From NCBI RefSeq assembly GCF_029227915.1, contig NC_079883.1, positions 27,032,001-27,096,000 of the forward strand: DNA of 64,000 nucleotides. Direction: 5' to 3'. Each line of letters opens with the position of its first letter. Position 1 is the stretch's first letter. Origin of the DNA: Hydractinia symbiolongicarpus (taxonomy: Eukaryota > Cnidaria > Hydrozoa > Anthoathecata > Hydractiniidae). Both the position numbers and the translations under genes were made by a program. The notes below the pieces were generated by a model. That model ran no database searches and was not told the DNA's origin. It was given only the letters and a program-made list of their open reading frames with translations. Shown here piece by piece: positions 8,457 to 23,400 of the stretch.

Positions 8457-11400
8457 GTAAGTTGGCTACCTTTCTTGCTTCCCTGTTTTTGTGATTTGCT
8501 CTGCACGTATCAATATAGCACATGAAAGGGTTGGATACACAGTTCAATCTTTTTGTTGTCAATTGAAGTATGCAACAAATTATGTTGTGTAAACAGCTAC
8601 AATTGTACAAAAATACCAGTCTTCTATCACAAGTGTCAAATTTTTTTAAACTTTAAAATTTTAGGACAAGTCCTCCAAACTTTTACCAGACATTTTTTCA
8701 GTACATAAACTTCAATATGGATAAAAAAAGACAAAGATAGTTGAAACTACGGGGTTCAAATTTAGAAATATAGTTATGGTCAGTTTGCAAAAAATACTGA
8801 CTGTGAGAAGAGTCTGGAACCACTACAGGTCACTTGCCTTTTATCCTTGTTAATGGAAATTTTGTTGCAACAACCATAGTGTATACCGTATTTATTACGT
8901 GAAAACAAACAGTGTTAGTGACGATCTGTAAAATCTGCTTCCACATAATTTCATGGTTTGGACTATAAGCTATCCCTTCTTAAAGCAACTTTGCAAAAAT
9001 GCTGGTGAATCAACTAATGACTAAAATGACTTAGGGATGTGTTTTTTCCAATGTGAGATTCACTGAAATTATTTTTTTATTACAATATTTGCTGACTGTT
9101 CTCAGGATGTAGCTAGTGTCTGCTTCTATTCCTCAAAACAGACAATTTTGATTCAAAATTTGCAAATTTCAATTTTATTTCAAAGTTTTAAAAAGGTGAA
9201 GTGCTTTGGTAGATCAGAATAAAAACAAGTTGGAATGTCAAAAATTATAAGAATCTGTCAACCATTTGGTTTCGTCTTTGGTAACAGCATGACCCCCTCC
9301 ACCTCATGTTAACAGCATATTATTTTTTAAGTTTGTACCATGTTTATACTACACTAAAGTAAACAGGAAATTTCCTCATAGAAAGTCCATAGGGTATCAA
9401 ATATATACGTATTGTTCTCTTATTGAAAAAGCAAGACATGCTAATATCTCTTAAAGTGATGCTTGATAATGAACTAACAAATAAAATAAATAGGCCTTAT
9501 TTTAAAAATTAAATATTGATTAGTCATTATTAAAAAAATAAGAAAGTGTGTTATTTCAAGTAGGAATGATATATATATACCGTAAATCTCCAAATAAACG
9601 CCTGAGGCGTTTATTTAATTTTCAGAGTTTTAAGGGGGACGTTTATTTATTTCAGTTATATTTCTTTTACACAACAGTTTAAAAAATCATCTTCTTCATC
9701 TTCATCTAGAAGATTACCAGGATTATTCGCATCCTTGATGTCTAAATCAATAGGTTCGAATGGGTTAATTTCATTAATTCTCATCATTAATTGGTTTTTA
9801 TTAAGGGGTTTATTAAAAGTGCTTCTATAAAACGCCCCTCTCGAGGGGGGGGGGCGTTTAAAAAAGGGGTCGTTTATAAAATATTTCGGATTTTAAGGGG
9901 GCGTTTATTAGAGGGAGGCGTTTAAAAGATGGGGGGCGTTTATTTGGAGATTTACGGTTTATATACATACAAAAATAGTTTTTGTTTAAACATTTAAACA
10001 TTTTTAAATTACTGTGGAAGAGCACAAATTTTCGAGCATTATGTTTTCACTGTGGAAGTGCTTGTAATATGTCTGATTATATTTTTCAAATGATCAATGA
10101 ACACAAACTTGCACCACATTTTTTGCAACCTTTTAAAGTCATTACCAATGCAGAAGTTATAATGCATGAAAAAAAATTTCTGGCTTTATTTGCAATTTAT
10201 TTTTCTCAATACAAATTTGGTAAGTTGTTGAGTTATTGCCATCATTCATTCGTCAATATCACAATTTTTTTTCCATCCCTTTTGTTCAAGTACTTACTTC
10301 TGATCTTCTGTTATGTTTGATCCTTTTTGCTAAACCTGCTATCAACAGTGGGTAACAAGAATATTTTCTGGTTGTTTTTAATCTGTATGTTTTATGTATG
10401 GGCTTGCAAGGTATTCTAAATTTAGAACATCTACAATTTTGTCCTGCAACTTCTAAAAATCTTTTTTGTAGATGAAGACAAAGAAGATGTTGCAGATCAC
10501 GATTTCTTCATATTTGCCAGAACTATTAATGAATCATCCAGGTAAGAATACACGGCATTCTCATGTCCTCCGTTTGTTTTGGATATTATAGGTCAGTAGT
10601 CAGCAAAATATTAAAAAATTAGAAGGTCAATTAATTTCAAAGGAACTTGGCTGATCTACTGTCTTTTTTGCTATTATATTTATGCTGAAAATTATATTTA
10701 AGCAGTATTGTAGCTATTCATGGGGTCAACATCTTTTGCCAGTTAATTCCTTATCACTTCAAGTGTTTAAGAAGTTAATAATAAAAATTAAAGTATATAT
10801 ATATATATACTTACGGAGATTGATTGTGAAAACTATTTGACTTTACCATGTAGCATGTAAGTAGCAAGTGGAGCTGGCTTTTAAACAGAGCAACTTGTAT
10901 AACTGAAAGTTACAACTGGCATTAAAATTGAAATTTTGAAATTTAAATACCCAAATAAGGCAATAAAAATTGGTATTTATGTGACTTCTGAGTTGTGTGA
11001 AACAGTAGGATTACTAAATTAAAATTCTTGTAGTTGTTCTTGTATTGGTAGAAGCTTATCAAAATATATTTCTGTGTTTAGTTCCCTTTAAACCCCTATA
11101 TTGACTTTTTGTGTTTTTATTGTAATGAAATGTTCCCTCATACTTTAATACCTTTCTTATTTAGGCAGTGCAAATGTTTACTGAGAAATCCTGCATTAAT
11201 AGTTCCATTAAGCACATTATTAAAAAAGTTCTATACTTTTTGCGTCAAGTACACAGAAACAGTCATCACTGTTGATGACTGGAATAATGAATTCCTAACT
11301 GCCACTGAACAACTATATCAGGCTGTTTGTAAAAGCTTCCAGCTACAATATCCTCTGTATCAAGCTTATGAGTGTGTAAAGAATAACTTTGAGGTATTCT

Positions 11401-14400
11401 TAATTTTTAATTACAAGTTGACGATTGACGAACTTTGTTTAACTGTGCAAGTATCAAAGTTTTCCAGATTATAAAAGTTGCACAAACAAATTCTAATTAG
11501 CAGGTTTTCTTTTGTTAAAATAATAGACATTCTTCAACATTCTAATCCTTTCTTATTCTCTTAACTACGTATGCATTAGAGCTTCATTCTTATTTTTAAT
11601 TTTTATCCAACTCCAAGTTTTGGCTGGCACCAAGTACAACAGCTATGCTATTTGATTTAGAGTTTTACAGTAATAAATGCTGTATAAGCTTTCTTATTTA
11701 AGTCACTATTGCATCTTCACACTATTTTTATTCCTGCAACTTAGACCTTTCGAGGCCTAATCTTTGCAACATGTTTTGTATTTTAGGTTACTGATGAACA
11801 AAAACAGGCAATTGGAAAGTTTTGTGACATCACTGTAAAAGTTTAATATTTGTTGTCTTTTTAAAAGAACTGTTTTTAAACTTTTTATAAGGCAATGCAC
11901 AAGTAGGCATACAGAGGAAGTCTGTATAAGCAAAGTTTCTAAATGGCATGTGGGTGTTTTCAGTAGTATGTACTACCACTCATGATCCTATTAAACTGTA
12001 AAAAGAACTAAGGGATCGTCTCAAAATGTTCGTACGTTTTTTTCGTATAATTATACGAACGCTACGAAGTACTTCGTTTCGTGAAACGAATGTCATACGA
12101 AGTGCTTCGTTTAAAATAAAAAATATAAACGAAGTTTATACGAACTTTTTTAATACATGATACGAACTTAAACGAAGTTTTTTTATCATACAAAATAAAA
12201 TGATACGAACTTTGAACGAAGTAAATTGCTATACGATCTTGAAACGAACTTCAAAAGTACCGGCGTAATAGCGCGTAATTATTTCAATACAAAATCAGAA
12301 ACAAAAGAATTAAACGAAGTTTTTTTGACATAGGAAAAGAAATGATACGAACTTTAAACGAAGTAAATTGCTATACGAACTTAAAACGAACTTCAAAAGT
12401 ACCGGCGTAATTGCGCATAATTATTTCAATACGAAACCAGAAATAAAAGAAGTAAAATATACGATTTATTTTAATAGTTTCAACCAAACTTAAATTTAAT
12501 ATCAAGCATTTGTATTTCCTTTTTAAAATATCGAATTTAATTAAATTAAACAGTTTTTTTTAAAACTAGCTACTTTCATAGCATGTCTAAAAATTACGAC
12601 AGTGATATCGATTGGATATATGACACAGCCAGTTCCGACGACGAGACTGATTTGTTGCAAAGTATATATTTTTTTATTTTTTTCTCCCCTTTTTTTAAAC
12701 TCTTAAATTTAAAATAAGATGCAGTAAAGATAGCGCAATAAACTTAGTAAACAAAACAAAGTTTTTTTTGAAAGTTTTTTTTATGATATAAGACGCGTAA
12801 TAACGTGAATAATATTTGTTAAACGAATTTCGTTAATGAAACGAATTTTGTCATTGTTAAAAAATATTTAAATAATAAAGACCTTAGATAATAAGTCCAA
12901 TTAAAATAAACGAAGTTCGTATAACGAAACGAACTTTATAATTGTTGAAAAAAATTAAATATAAAGACTATAGATAATAGTCCAATTACAATAAACGAAC
13001 TTCCTATAAGCAAATTTTTATACGAACTTCTTTAAAAATGATACGAACTACATACGAACTTTATTTTAAATGATACGAACTTTATACGAACTTTTAATTT
13101 TGATGATACGAAAAAGTTCGTATTAAAAATAAAATGATACGAAAGATTTAATAAATCGATACGAAGTTTTTTATACGAATTATACGAACTACGTACGAAC
13201 ATTTTGAGACGGTCCCTAATAACAATCTGATCTGTTTTTTAACTCAAAATTAAATTTTTGCTGTAAAACTATCCAAGAATGTTTTGTTATTTTTGCTTGA
13301 TTCTGTAAAGTGGTGCAACTATGTAATTTAGTGACATGGAGTGTAATAAATTTGGAGTGTTATTAACAGCTGGTGGGGACGTTATCGCAAATCTTATTAA
13401 CTTTGTGTTGGATTTCTACTATGTTTATGGTTGTAGCAACCTATAAAGTTTTTGTTCAGTCATCTAACATGTTTTTGAAAACAATTTTATGATATTCCCC
13501 TGATATTCCAATGTGTGATAAGTACATTTTGACATTTAGGAGAATCCAAATGCTTCTGAATTGTTGTTTGAGAATATTGCTGATTTCTGTGAGAAAGATG
13601 GCATTGGAAAAATAAACAATTGCTTCAAAGCTGTCGATACTCCCCTGCCCTTAAGCCTATCCAGTAATTTGATCAGTATTATTGCTCAGGTGAGTTTATG
13701 TTGTATATGTTATTGCTATGTTGATTTTAAAATGTATATACACATCTTCAATCAAAGTTGTATCATTATATCTTTTTTTTGCCAATTTTGTCTTAGGATC
13801 CATTTAACTGTAAATGAAAAGTAATAATGTGTGACCTTCATATTTGTATTTTAAAGCTGCGTACATGGATGCATGATCATGCCATCATTCAATTAATTAA
13901 ACCAATGTCTGGACCAGTGACAAGGTAGAATGTTTTTTCTGTTTTGCAAAATTTATTGCATAAAAAAATAGTACGATGCAGGATTCCCACCATAAAAATT
14001 TCTTTTTGACTAGGATATTTTTGTAATGTGAATATGCAAAGCCGAGCTTGTTATAATCAGAAATCCAAAATTATGGATTGAGCCAATGTGGATTTTTTAA
14101 AATATCAGCATTTTCTCCAAAGACATTGTTTTTTCCAAATCTCCTTAATTTAGTCTTCAAGAATTTCTCTAAAGCTGCAATAATCTTTTTACTCCTCAAT
14201 TACCTTTTCATTCTTTTGAAAAACAGAAGCCTCATAGTCATGGTGTTCATTTAAAATTATATATTTGCTTTCAGATATTTATGCAACATACATGAAGATG
14301 AATTACGACTAATGAGTGCACGAGCTACGGCTGAACTTATGTTGAACACTGTTAAGGTGCAAGAACCTGGTCAGGTTTCTTATGATGTGTAAGTTTATGT

Positions 14401-17400
14401 TATTTTGCATTGTATTGGCGTAATCATCGTATTATTTTTGAATTCTTTATTAACTAGTTACTAGTATCATTCCTGCCTGTTAGCACTCATTAAGGAAGTG
14501 GTTCAAAAAGGGTGACCACACTTCCTAAAATCTTCTAAATAGCCTAAAATTTGGATTCAAAATATTGATTCCTTCTAGAATCTCCTAAGAAACCTTAAAA
14601 CTGTATATGGTAACATTTTTTTCTAATGGTAACTTATTGTTATTGCATTTTATGTTATAAAAAATTGAGTAGTAGAATTGAGTAAAATAATTTTAGTGTT
14701 TTTGCCTAAAATTGAACTGAAAACTAATTTTTTTTAAAAACCTCCTACACTTTCCTGAAATTTAGAGTGGTAAATATATGGCCACCCAGAGTAAAGTCTC
14801 TCGTTCAGCGCTAAGTTGTTGTTATTAAATTACAGGAAAGTTGTGCTTTAAAAGAACATCAAACTTTCTAAACTTGAAAAAAAACGAAAATGAAAAAAAA
14901 TGGAAGCCACACAATAATCAAATTACATAGAGAAAGAATTGTATAGGCAACAGGTTTTGGACTCCAATATCAGTACACTGACAATGAACTTGGTACACTG
15001 GTACACCAGTTTTGCATAACATTTTATTAACTCATCAGTTTTTTCTTTGGTGGTACTTTTCTATGATAATTACTTGTTTGTTTATTTAAATATGAATTAT
15101 CATTTTATAAGTTACTTTGGTTCTTGTATCATTTGAAATATGTATTTAATTTCTTTCCTTTTTAGCGACATTCTCAACATTGCATTCAAGTATTTCATGT
15201 CTACCACTCTTGCTGTCAGAATGGCTGGCTTGAATTTGATAACAGTAAGGTTGCAGTCAAACTTGCTAAAACAACCACCTAAAACTACCCCTTGATGTGA
15301 TGACAAGTATATAGTCCTTCCTCCTGTGTTTTCACGAAAAAATTATTTAACTGCCAAGTTGGCAGATTAAGCAATTTTTTTAAAATTAGATGTGCCAGAT
15401 TAGCTTGCCATTAGGTGGTATGAATTTTCTTTACTGAAAATTCAACAAGTCAATTTTGATAATTGACTCTTGGCTAAATATAATGTTAAATTTGAACTTA
15501 AAAGGCTTGGCTAACAATGAAAACGTAAAATATCGAACCCCTTCTTTATCAGAAACTTCACACCTAAGATTGATATTAAGTTGATACACTTATTTAGAAA
15601 TGGTTTAGCCTAAGATCCCTTGCGTTTTTTTCAACACTTTCTATCTGTACGTGTGTGAATTTAATTTGAGTTTTTTAAATAGATGTATACAAAACTTAAA
15701 AATTCTTTTTTGTTTTATTTTTTCATGATCTATGCTGAGGGGCTGTTTTTTATTAAAAGGGGAAGTCAGTTAAATTTTAAAATGGAGATTGTTCCAGAAT
15801 TTGTAAATTGTACATACCTAGGGTTTTATTTTAGGTAGGACGTAGTTTGAAAAAGAGCATTTTATTTAACCATGTTGTTTTTGCACAAGGTTGAAAAATT
15901 TGTATATAAAATATGTATATCAAAAAATGTATATAACATGATTATAAATCATGTATTATTATTAAAAAACTTGTAATCCTTTTTTAGCGAAATGTATACC
16001 GAAAAAGACAGTGACATTGTCAGCTAACCTAAACATATGATTTCACCTTAATTTGCTTAAGATCCAAATTAGATCAAAAACAATACTAGGCTTGACTACT
16101 TAATCTCACCATGTTATCGGGCTTTAGCAATTGGCAAAAATATTTAAAATTGGCAATTAGTATATCATTTCTAGCATCATAAAGAAACAGTGACAGCATA
16201 GAAAACAACTTATTTAATAGGGAATATGAAACTCCATTTGTTTTTCAGTACTTATGGCTAAAAAGATAGAAAAATACTCTTCATTACTTATTTAGAACCA
16301 AATTCATAGTTTACTTGAAGTTGGGCAAAGTCAAATGTATGGTGGTATTAACAGGTAACTACAGTAAACAATGTAATAGACATCCCTATTGGCTTCATCT
16401 CAAACTGCATAAAAATATAATGGTTAGAAGTATTTTTTTAGTATGTGTTCACAGTTGGCGTCTTGGTTAAATGAAAAAGAAATGATAGAACATTTGTTTG
16501 GCCCTAATTATCATGTTGAGGTAACTCTAATCTTTATTCAGTGTTTTACTAAAATGCATTGCATTGATCAATGTATATTGGGAATAAGTACTAAAGCATT
16601 CTTTACAAACTGAAATGCACAACGGGCCAGAGCGAAACATCTAAAATTTTATGTGGTCAAAAAGTGGTCAAATTGTTGTAGAGAAAATGTGGTGTAATAG
16701 CAGCAGATTGCATGTTACAGTATTCATAGTCACTAAAGCCTTCATACTGGGTTTGTTTCAGCTCATCAAACAGTCACAATTTCTGTTAAACTTCCTTGCA
16801 CAAGAACGACAATTAAAAGCCAAGCATTTGGACTGTTTGTGGAGTGCTGCACAGGTAGAGAGTATTATTTTCAACACTTAAAAATAATAGAGAAAACAAT
16901 ATCCTAGCTTTTTGAGGTTAAATATGTGTCGGTTTTATACTTGTTAATATTTTACACTTCTTTTCTAGCTCAAGCACATCAGTCGATACGTCCTGGATTT
17001 GCTCATCACCCTTGCCAAAACAATGGATTTGGTATCAGTGCAATACTTGTTACAACTAATTGCTAAACTTCCAGTTGCATCTCATACGAAACAAACATTG
17101 CTGTTGTCATCTTTACTAACAAGAAACATATGGACAGCAGGATTAATTGAATTTCAATCAGAGGAAAAAAGTGCAAGCAAAATTACACCGAAAAAGTTAA
17201 CATGTAAGTGATTTGTGTTTTAAAACATTTCGTGCTTCATTTCTCATTAGTTAACTGATAAGCCTTTTAAACATAAGAAAACATGAAGGTTTGTATAAAA
17301 CACATATCTTTAAAAATTATACGTTGGCTATTATATCTGTAGATGTATCTGTCAGTAAGATGAAAGCCACTGAAACACCTGCAATGTTTTGTACATAAAA

Positions 17401-20400
17401 AAGTCAGTAGCTATTAGGATCACATTAACTTTTAAAACCCAATTAGATGTTGGGAAGTAGTCTCTTGATCAAACTTTTATTTTCATTTTTTGTTATGCGA
17501 TTTTTGACAAATTGTTGGTTAATATATCATCTTTTTTACTACTTTGTAAACCATAATTTTTTAGCTTAATAGTATTAGCAATCATTCTAGCAAGTGCAAT
17601 CACATTCACATGCCTCCACATGCAACTGAAACAGAATTGGTTACCCCGTTTTCCAGTCTTATGGCACACGTGAAACAATATTGCAAATGCAAAAGTTTAT
17701 TTTTTGTAGACAGACTGATTAGAAACTTAAAAAAGCAATTTTTTGTGTGTGACTTGTCACAAACATGAACTTTTCTTTATTGACAACTGTATTAATTGCA
17801 CTTATAAAAATGTATCAAACACTGGATTTGATGTTGACTACTTGTGTGTATTTTTTATTCTTAAATGCACATCCACTTTAATTTTAAGCATTAAATTTTA
17901 TTTGTATAAGTCTAAATGTTATGTAAAAATGTTTAAGCTTCACTATCATTTTCATCCACAGTTCCTGTTAAACCTACTCCAACAGCATATAAACAGCTCA
18001 ACATCAGTCCTATACAAAGTCCAAGTTTAAGTAGTGATGGAAGTACTGATGAAGAAATAGCTGACATACATGCACGGAGATTTACTGGAACTCAAATAAA
18101 ACAACTTAGAAGGTAAAGGCGGATGCAGGATTTTAATTTGGTTCTGTATTTTTTTAACCTCTAGCCTTTATATTTAATGATATTGTTACTGTTTTTAGGC
18201 AACTAGTAATGGAAAATGTATTTTTAACAAATTCACAAGAATCCTTAAGAATTATACTACTAGTAAACAAATAAAACATAAGGAATGCGGAGGAACCAGC
18301 ATCTTTTCATAGCTGGTCCAATTCAAAAGGAATTAAAGGGCCCATGTGCATGTATTTGAATTCCTTATCAACTTATAAACTATTGATTACAGGGTAACAA
18401 TTCATTCACATTCTAGACTAACTGAAACCTTTTAAAAACTTATAACAAACATAACATTAAGGTTTAAAACCTGAGATAGATAGGTTAAGCAAACTTTATA
18501 AATTTATTATTGCACTTGCAACACAATTTTAGTGTGGATTTAAAGATTACTGATCATCAGATTCGCACATTGACAAATGATCCTTACATGCATATTTCAC
18601 CATCGCCTATTGAATCATGCTTAATTGGCAGTCAAAGTAGCGGTATCATTGCAGAAGTAGATGATGCTATCAGCAGTACAAATACAAATGGAAGTTCAGC
18701 TTCCGATCGTGAACGTGATATAATGGAAGATTTGGAAGAAGAATCATCACTGGCAAGCATAGTAAACACACCTTTAAAAAGAAACGAACCAATTGAATTT
18801 AACATAGACAGTTTATGTGAACCAGGAAGTACGTTGTTGTGGGATTTAATACAAGATCCTTCCTTGGTAAGAATTAAACGTAGTTAAATTTTTAGAAAAA
18901 ATTTCATTAAATCTTGTTGGCATTCTGATGTTGTCCTGATTCTGACTTGACATTGCAGTTTCTGACCTATATTTCGAATGTGTTTCTTTAGGCACGAGTT
19001 TTTTAGATGTCTTTTAAAAGTTTTTAAAATGTTATCAATGCAGCAGGGTTGTAGTACCTCCTTAAAACTCCTCAATTCTTAAAAACTCCTTAAAACTCCT
19101 TAAATCTCCTCAAAGATGAGATTTTTTAACAAATTTCTTCTTAAATCACCTCAATTTTATTTTTGCAACCTCTCAGATCTTTTTAATTTTCAGAATGCAT
19201 AGAAACCCTACATGTGTATAACAATAATTTGTTCTTCACTCATGGCTTCACCTTTAATAAAATCTTTTTAAATATTCTTAATTTGTTTGGAAAAAAAAGA
19301 AAATGTACTCAAATCTATTTAATTTTTGTTAAAATAGTATTGTCTTTTTAAATTCTCACCAAAAATCCTCTAATATCGTTAAATTTTACTTTTGTTGGCA
19401 TTGTAATGTTGTCAATCATGTGAAAATAGTTTTGATATTTTGATTGATAGTTTAGTTACATTTACTTTTATATTTTTTTAGGAATCCTTACAAGACAGCA
19501 CACTCGACGAAATACAAAAGCTGTTGTGGCAACTGATTTGTTATTCTGGTAACAAGAAAGTTAGAATGGTGTTTATAAAAGGGTGTCTTGAAAATATTAA
19601 AAAGAATAGGTAAAAAATTATGTTTTTTTTAAATTTAAAACCTGGTTTACATGGTTGTAAAAAACCTGATTCCAAAATGTTTTAATAGCTTAGAATCACA
19701 GCAACAATATTAAGGAGGATGAATTATATATGTGCATTAAGTATGCTGCAATGTGTGTACTTTTAAAAATTGCAGGATATTTCATTTAAATTTAAACATC
19801 TAAAAAGCATTATACACTAAGCATAAATGTATCAATGTCCTTTCGGGAAAGATATTTATGGTCATTATTATCAAGTTAAGAAGTAGTAAAGTGTTAAACT
19901 TACAACAAGTAAAATAGAAACTTAAGCAGTAGCAGGTTAAAAAAAGTAATTTGGATACCACTCCATAAAGCATGTTGAAACTCCACTAGTGTAGCATCTA
20001 ATCAGAAACAATGTTTTTAATAAGAATGAAACAATAATAATGCATTTGACAAGGATTTCTTTATAGAAGTTTAAAGAGTTTGTGCACACAGTTGCAAAAA
20101 GCATTTTTTCATATCCTTCCAAATTTGATGTATCTTTTTTAGTATGTGCTAGGTCATAAACTCACTTTTTCATAAAGGTATGTGTTAAGCAAAAACCAGA
20201 AGGCAAATGTTTAAGGCTGCTACATTGATTTTCTCATAAAGTTTGGGTTATATAAATAACTAAGTGAAGTGTATTTGTTTTTCTGTTAACATGGCCATGT
20301 TTAATCAGATTGTTTGCAAACTGTTTAAGTGTGACCTCATTGATTCTTTATTTGCACTGTGTAAACCTGTCATACAATATCATCTACCGTACAATATAAT

Positions 20401-23400
20401 TCATCTCAACACACTATTTTTAGCTAGCTAAAGAAATTCTTGTTTCAGTTTTGAGCATCAAAAATCCATTTATTTGGTATGTCATCCCAGCCCTAATGAC
20501 TGCATGTAGAACTAAATCATGCATGTTTGCTACTACTTGGTACATTTGATACATTCAAATTAAAAACAAATATTTAATATTTTTTTTCTCAATTTAGATC
20601 TGTGATAGTATCGTTTAAGATTCTTCCCAAAATACTTAGCATATTCCCACATTCCAACAACTCATCAGAGAGTTCCAAATTGTTGTCATGGGCAGTAAAA
20701 GATTTAGAACTTATGGACTGCTTCTTTGAGAATTTAAAAGCATACACCACAATATGCAAGAATATGTCTGATAATGATGATCCCATGAATGATAGAGAGC
20801 AGCAAATTCGTGCTCGACTTGATTTCTTGACTGCAATGTTTTCAATCGAGATTACCCCAGATCATTTCCGTGAGTGTTTGATCGTTAGTTTTGTTTAGGA
20901 CGTGTCTCAATATTGTAATGTCTGTTTTAACCAAATATGTTTAGGTTTAACTATTGGTCAGCTTGATTGTTTGTGGTTATGTTTGGTTACTGAAGTTCCA
21001 GAAGCATATCATTTTTTAATACTGAACTGGCTGTTAAAACAAACAAACAGTGAAGAACTACATGCACTTGGTTTGGACTCGTTTAAACATATTTTTGTTA
21101 AAAAGGTGGTTCTTTTTTTAGTTTCTGATAATTGACTATTCATGTTTCTTTTTCTTTTTAAAATTCTACAAGTAGTCAATGAAACATAAATTTTTGGGGC
21201 AAAATAAGTTTGTCAAATGAAAATAGTTGTCAGAATTAATTTATAAATTTTATATACTAACCCTTTTTTCATGAAGTAAACATTTAATCCGTCAAGTAAA
21301 CAAATTTAATTTAATGCTTTAGTTACCAGAACTGAACGCAGAAAAGATGACAATAACTGGCCTGAATCTGTTTCAAAAATTATTTGGACTTACAAGACTT
21401 TCAAATGCTTCACCATTTGCTCAACAAGAAACTGAAACAGAGGAGGTTAGTCAAATATTAATAACAACTGAAATAATCCAAAAGTCATTAGGATATCCTT
21501 AAAAACGAATAATATTTATAATTTAGTATAAACTTGGCACAGAACAGCTTTGGAACATTGCTTTGAAAGCTGAGAAACTTCACGTAGCTAATGAAGCCAT
21601 GAGCATTCTTAATCATCTCTACTTAACAGGTAAGATAGTCTATTCACTTGTCTTTGTGTTTTTTTTTTGAAACAGCAACAAAATTTACTCTTATTATTTC
21701 TTTGATTTGTTTAATATAAGCAGACTAATTTTTTAAATAAGTGAAGTTGACCCTCAATATACCTTATACTAAAAGAGTGTCCTGGATGTTAAGAGTAACA
21801 TTTTGTATTTGTTTGTATATTTGTGTGTCTATTTAGTTGGTGACAGCTCAGTACGAAAAGAAAAAGAATTTGTGCAAAAATGCATGTCTGTGCTGAACGA
21901 GGCTGTCAGCAATTTGGAAGCTGTGAGTTTATATTGATTTCTTTTCCTTTTTAATTGCATTGATACAATTTATTGACTTAAATTTGCATTGATTTGTTTT
22001 TATTTTTAGAATTGCCTCCAGTCTTTAAGATTAATTCAACAAGTTTTGAAAATTCTTAGAAATCATTTAGAAACGTATTCGAAAAGGTATATGCCATATA
22101 TTAGATATTGTTGTTGTGTTAATATTTCAAAATTTTCTAGCTTTTATTAGGGATGCATTTAAACTTAATTTTACCAAAAGCCTTATCAAAGTGTGATTTT
22201 TTATTAGTTTATAGGATATTATTAAATGGAAGGAAATATTTTTTTCGGAATTTAATTGGTAACTATATATAGGTTTGCTTTTCATTTGGAGTTATGGCGA
22301 CTGAATGGTAAAAATCTCAATAGCCATCAATGTGTACAAAAGCCAAACAGTAAAGATCATGTGTTAAGGATTTGCTGTCAGATATCTGTTGTTATGACAG
22401 AGAAGGTAGGAGCTAGTTGTTGTGTGCGAGTTCTTTATGTTGTCTGTCAAAGGATTCTGTTTTAAAAGAAGAAGTAATATAGTTTTTCTTCACACTGCAA
22501 CAGTTAGAGTATTCGTATATTGTGCAAACCAACTCCCCTTTATAGTTCTTGTGTTTATCAACACCCATTACTCACCATCTTTTTAACACAGGTCACCTTC
22601 AAGATGTTATCTTCTGACTTATTATCATGTTTTCGTGCACAAGTCACGTACTGGTGTGTAAGTATACAAAAGGAGCGAGGTTCAACTTCCAGTACAGATA
22701 ACACTACCATATTAAAACCACCATTTCGATTAATTACTCATGGACATGAATTAACTCCTGATTTTGATATGAAAACACTTGCAGAATTGGGTATGAGAGA
22801 TCAGCAGGTATCATTTTCGTCAGTACTCAATATTTTAAATGGAATATTTCTTGCAAGCTCCCATCGATTTAGCAAAACCTTTTACGTTTGGTTTAATTAT
22901 TCCACTTTTATTTGCCTACTTACGTATTTTAAACATATGATTTTAGCTTGTCTATATATCTGTCACAAATGTACGCAAAGACAGAATGATAAACCAGTCG
23001 CAATTACCGCCTTCTTTGCAACCACCACCAAACTTTGAGTCTGTCCCAATGATACAGCTTTTAAAAGAAAACAACTTTAAACAAATTTTTGATTTGCTTG
23101 ATGTATTGTACAAAGTCACCAAGATGGATGATTATAGAGAACTTTGGGTGGCAGCACTTGAAAACCGACTAGAGGATAGCTGTTTCAGTGAAAACTCGGA
23201 ACATTCGTTTGAAGATCCTCATGAAATCGTTAAACAGCTGTCAGCAGATCATTTGCTTTACAATGCCTGGGAACTTATACTAATGTTGCCAACAAATTCT
23301 GCAATTAGCAACAAATTCATGCAGCTTGAATTTGATCTGTCAAACACATGGGATGGTATTTTAAACTTTGAGCAAAAGTTTAAGTTATTATATACATTGC

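Noticed and set aside
8067-8610. Open frames of 85-100 codons on both strands upstream of USP34
   Set aside because: Overlapping in opposite strands, no motifs, and one lies over the probable first USP34 exon; low-complexity DNA explains them.
19040-19150. Degenerate ACTCCTTAAA tandem words in a USP34 intron
   Set aside because: Short, irregular and without borders; similar loose words occur in other introns, so low-complexity drift is enough.
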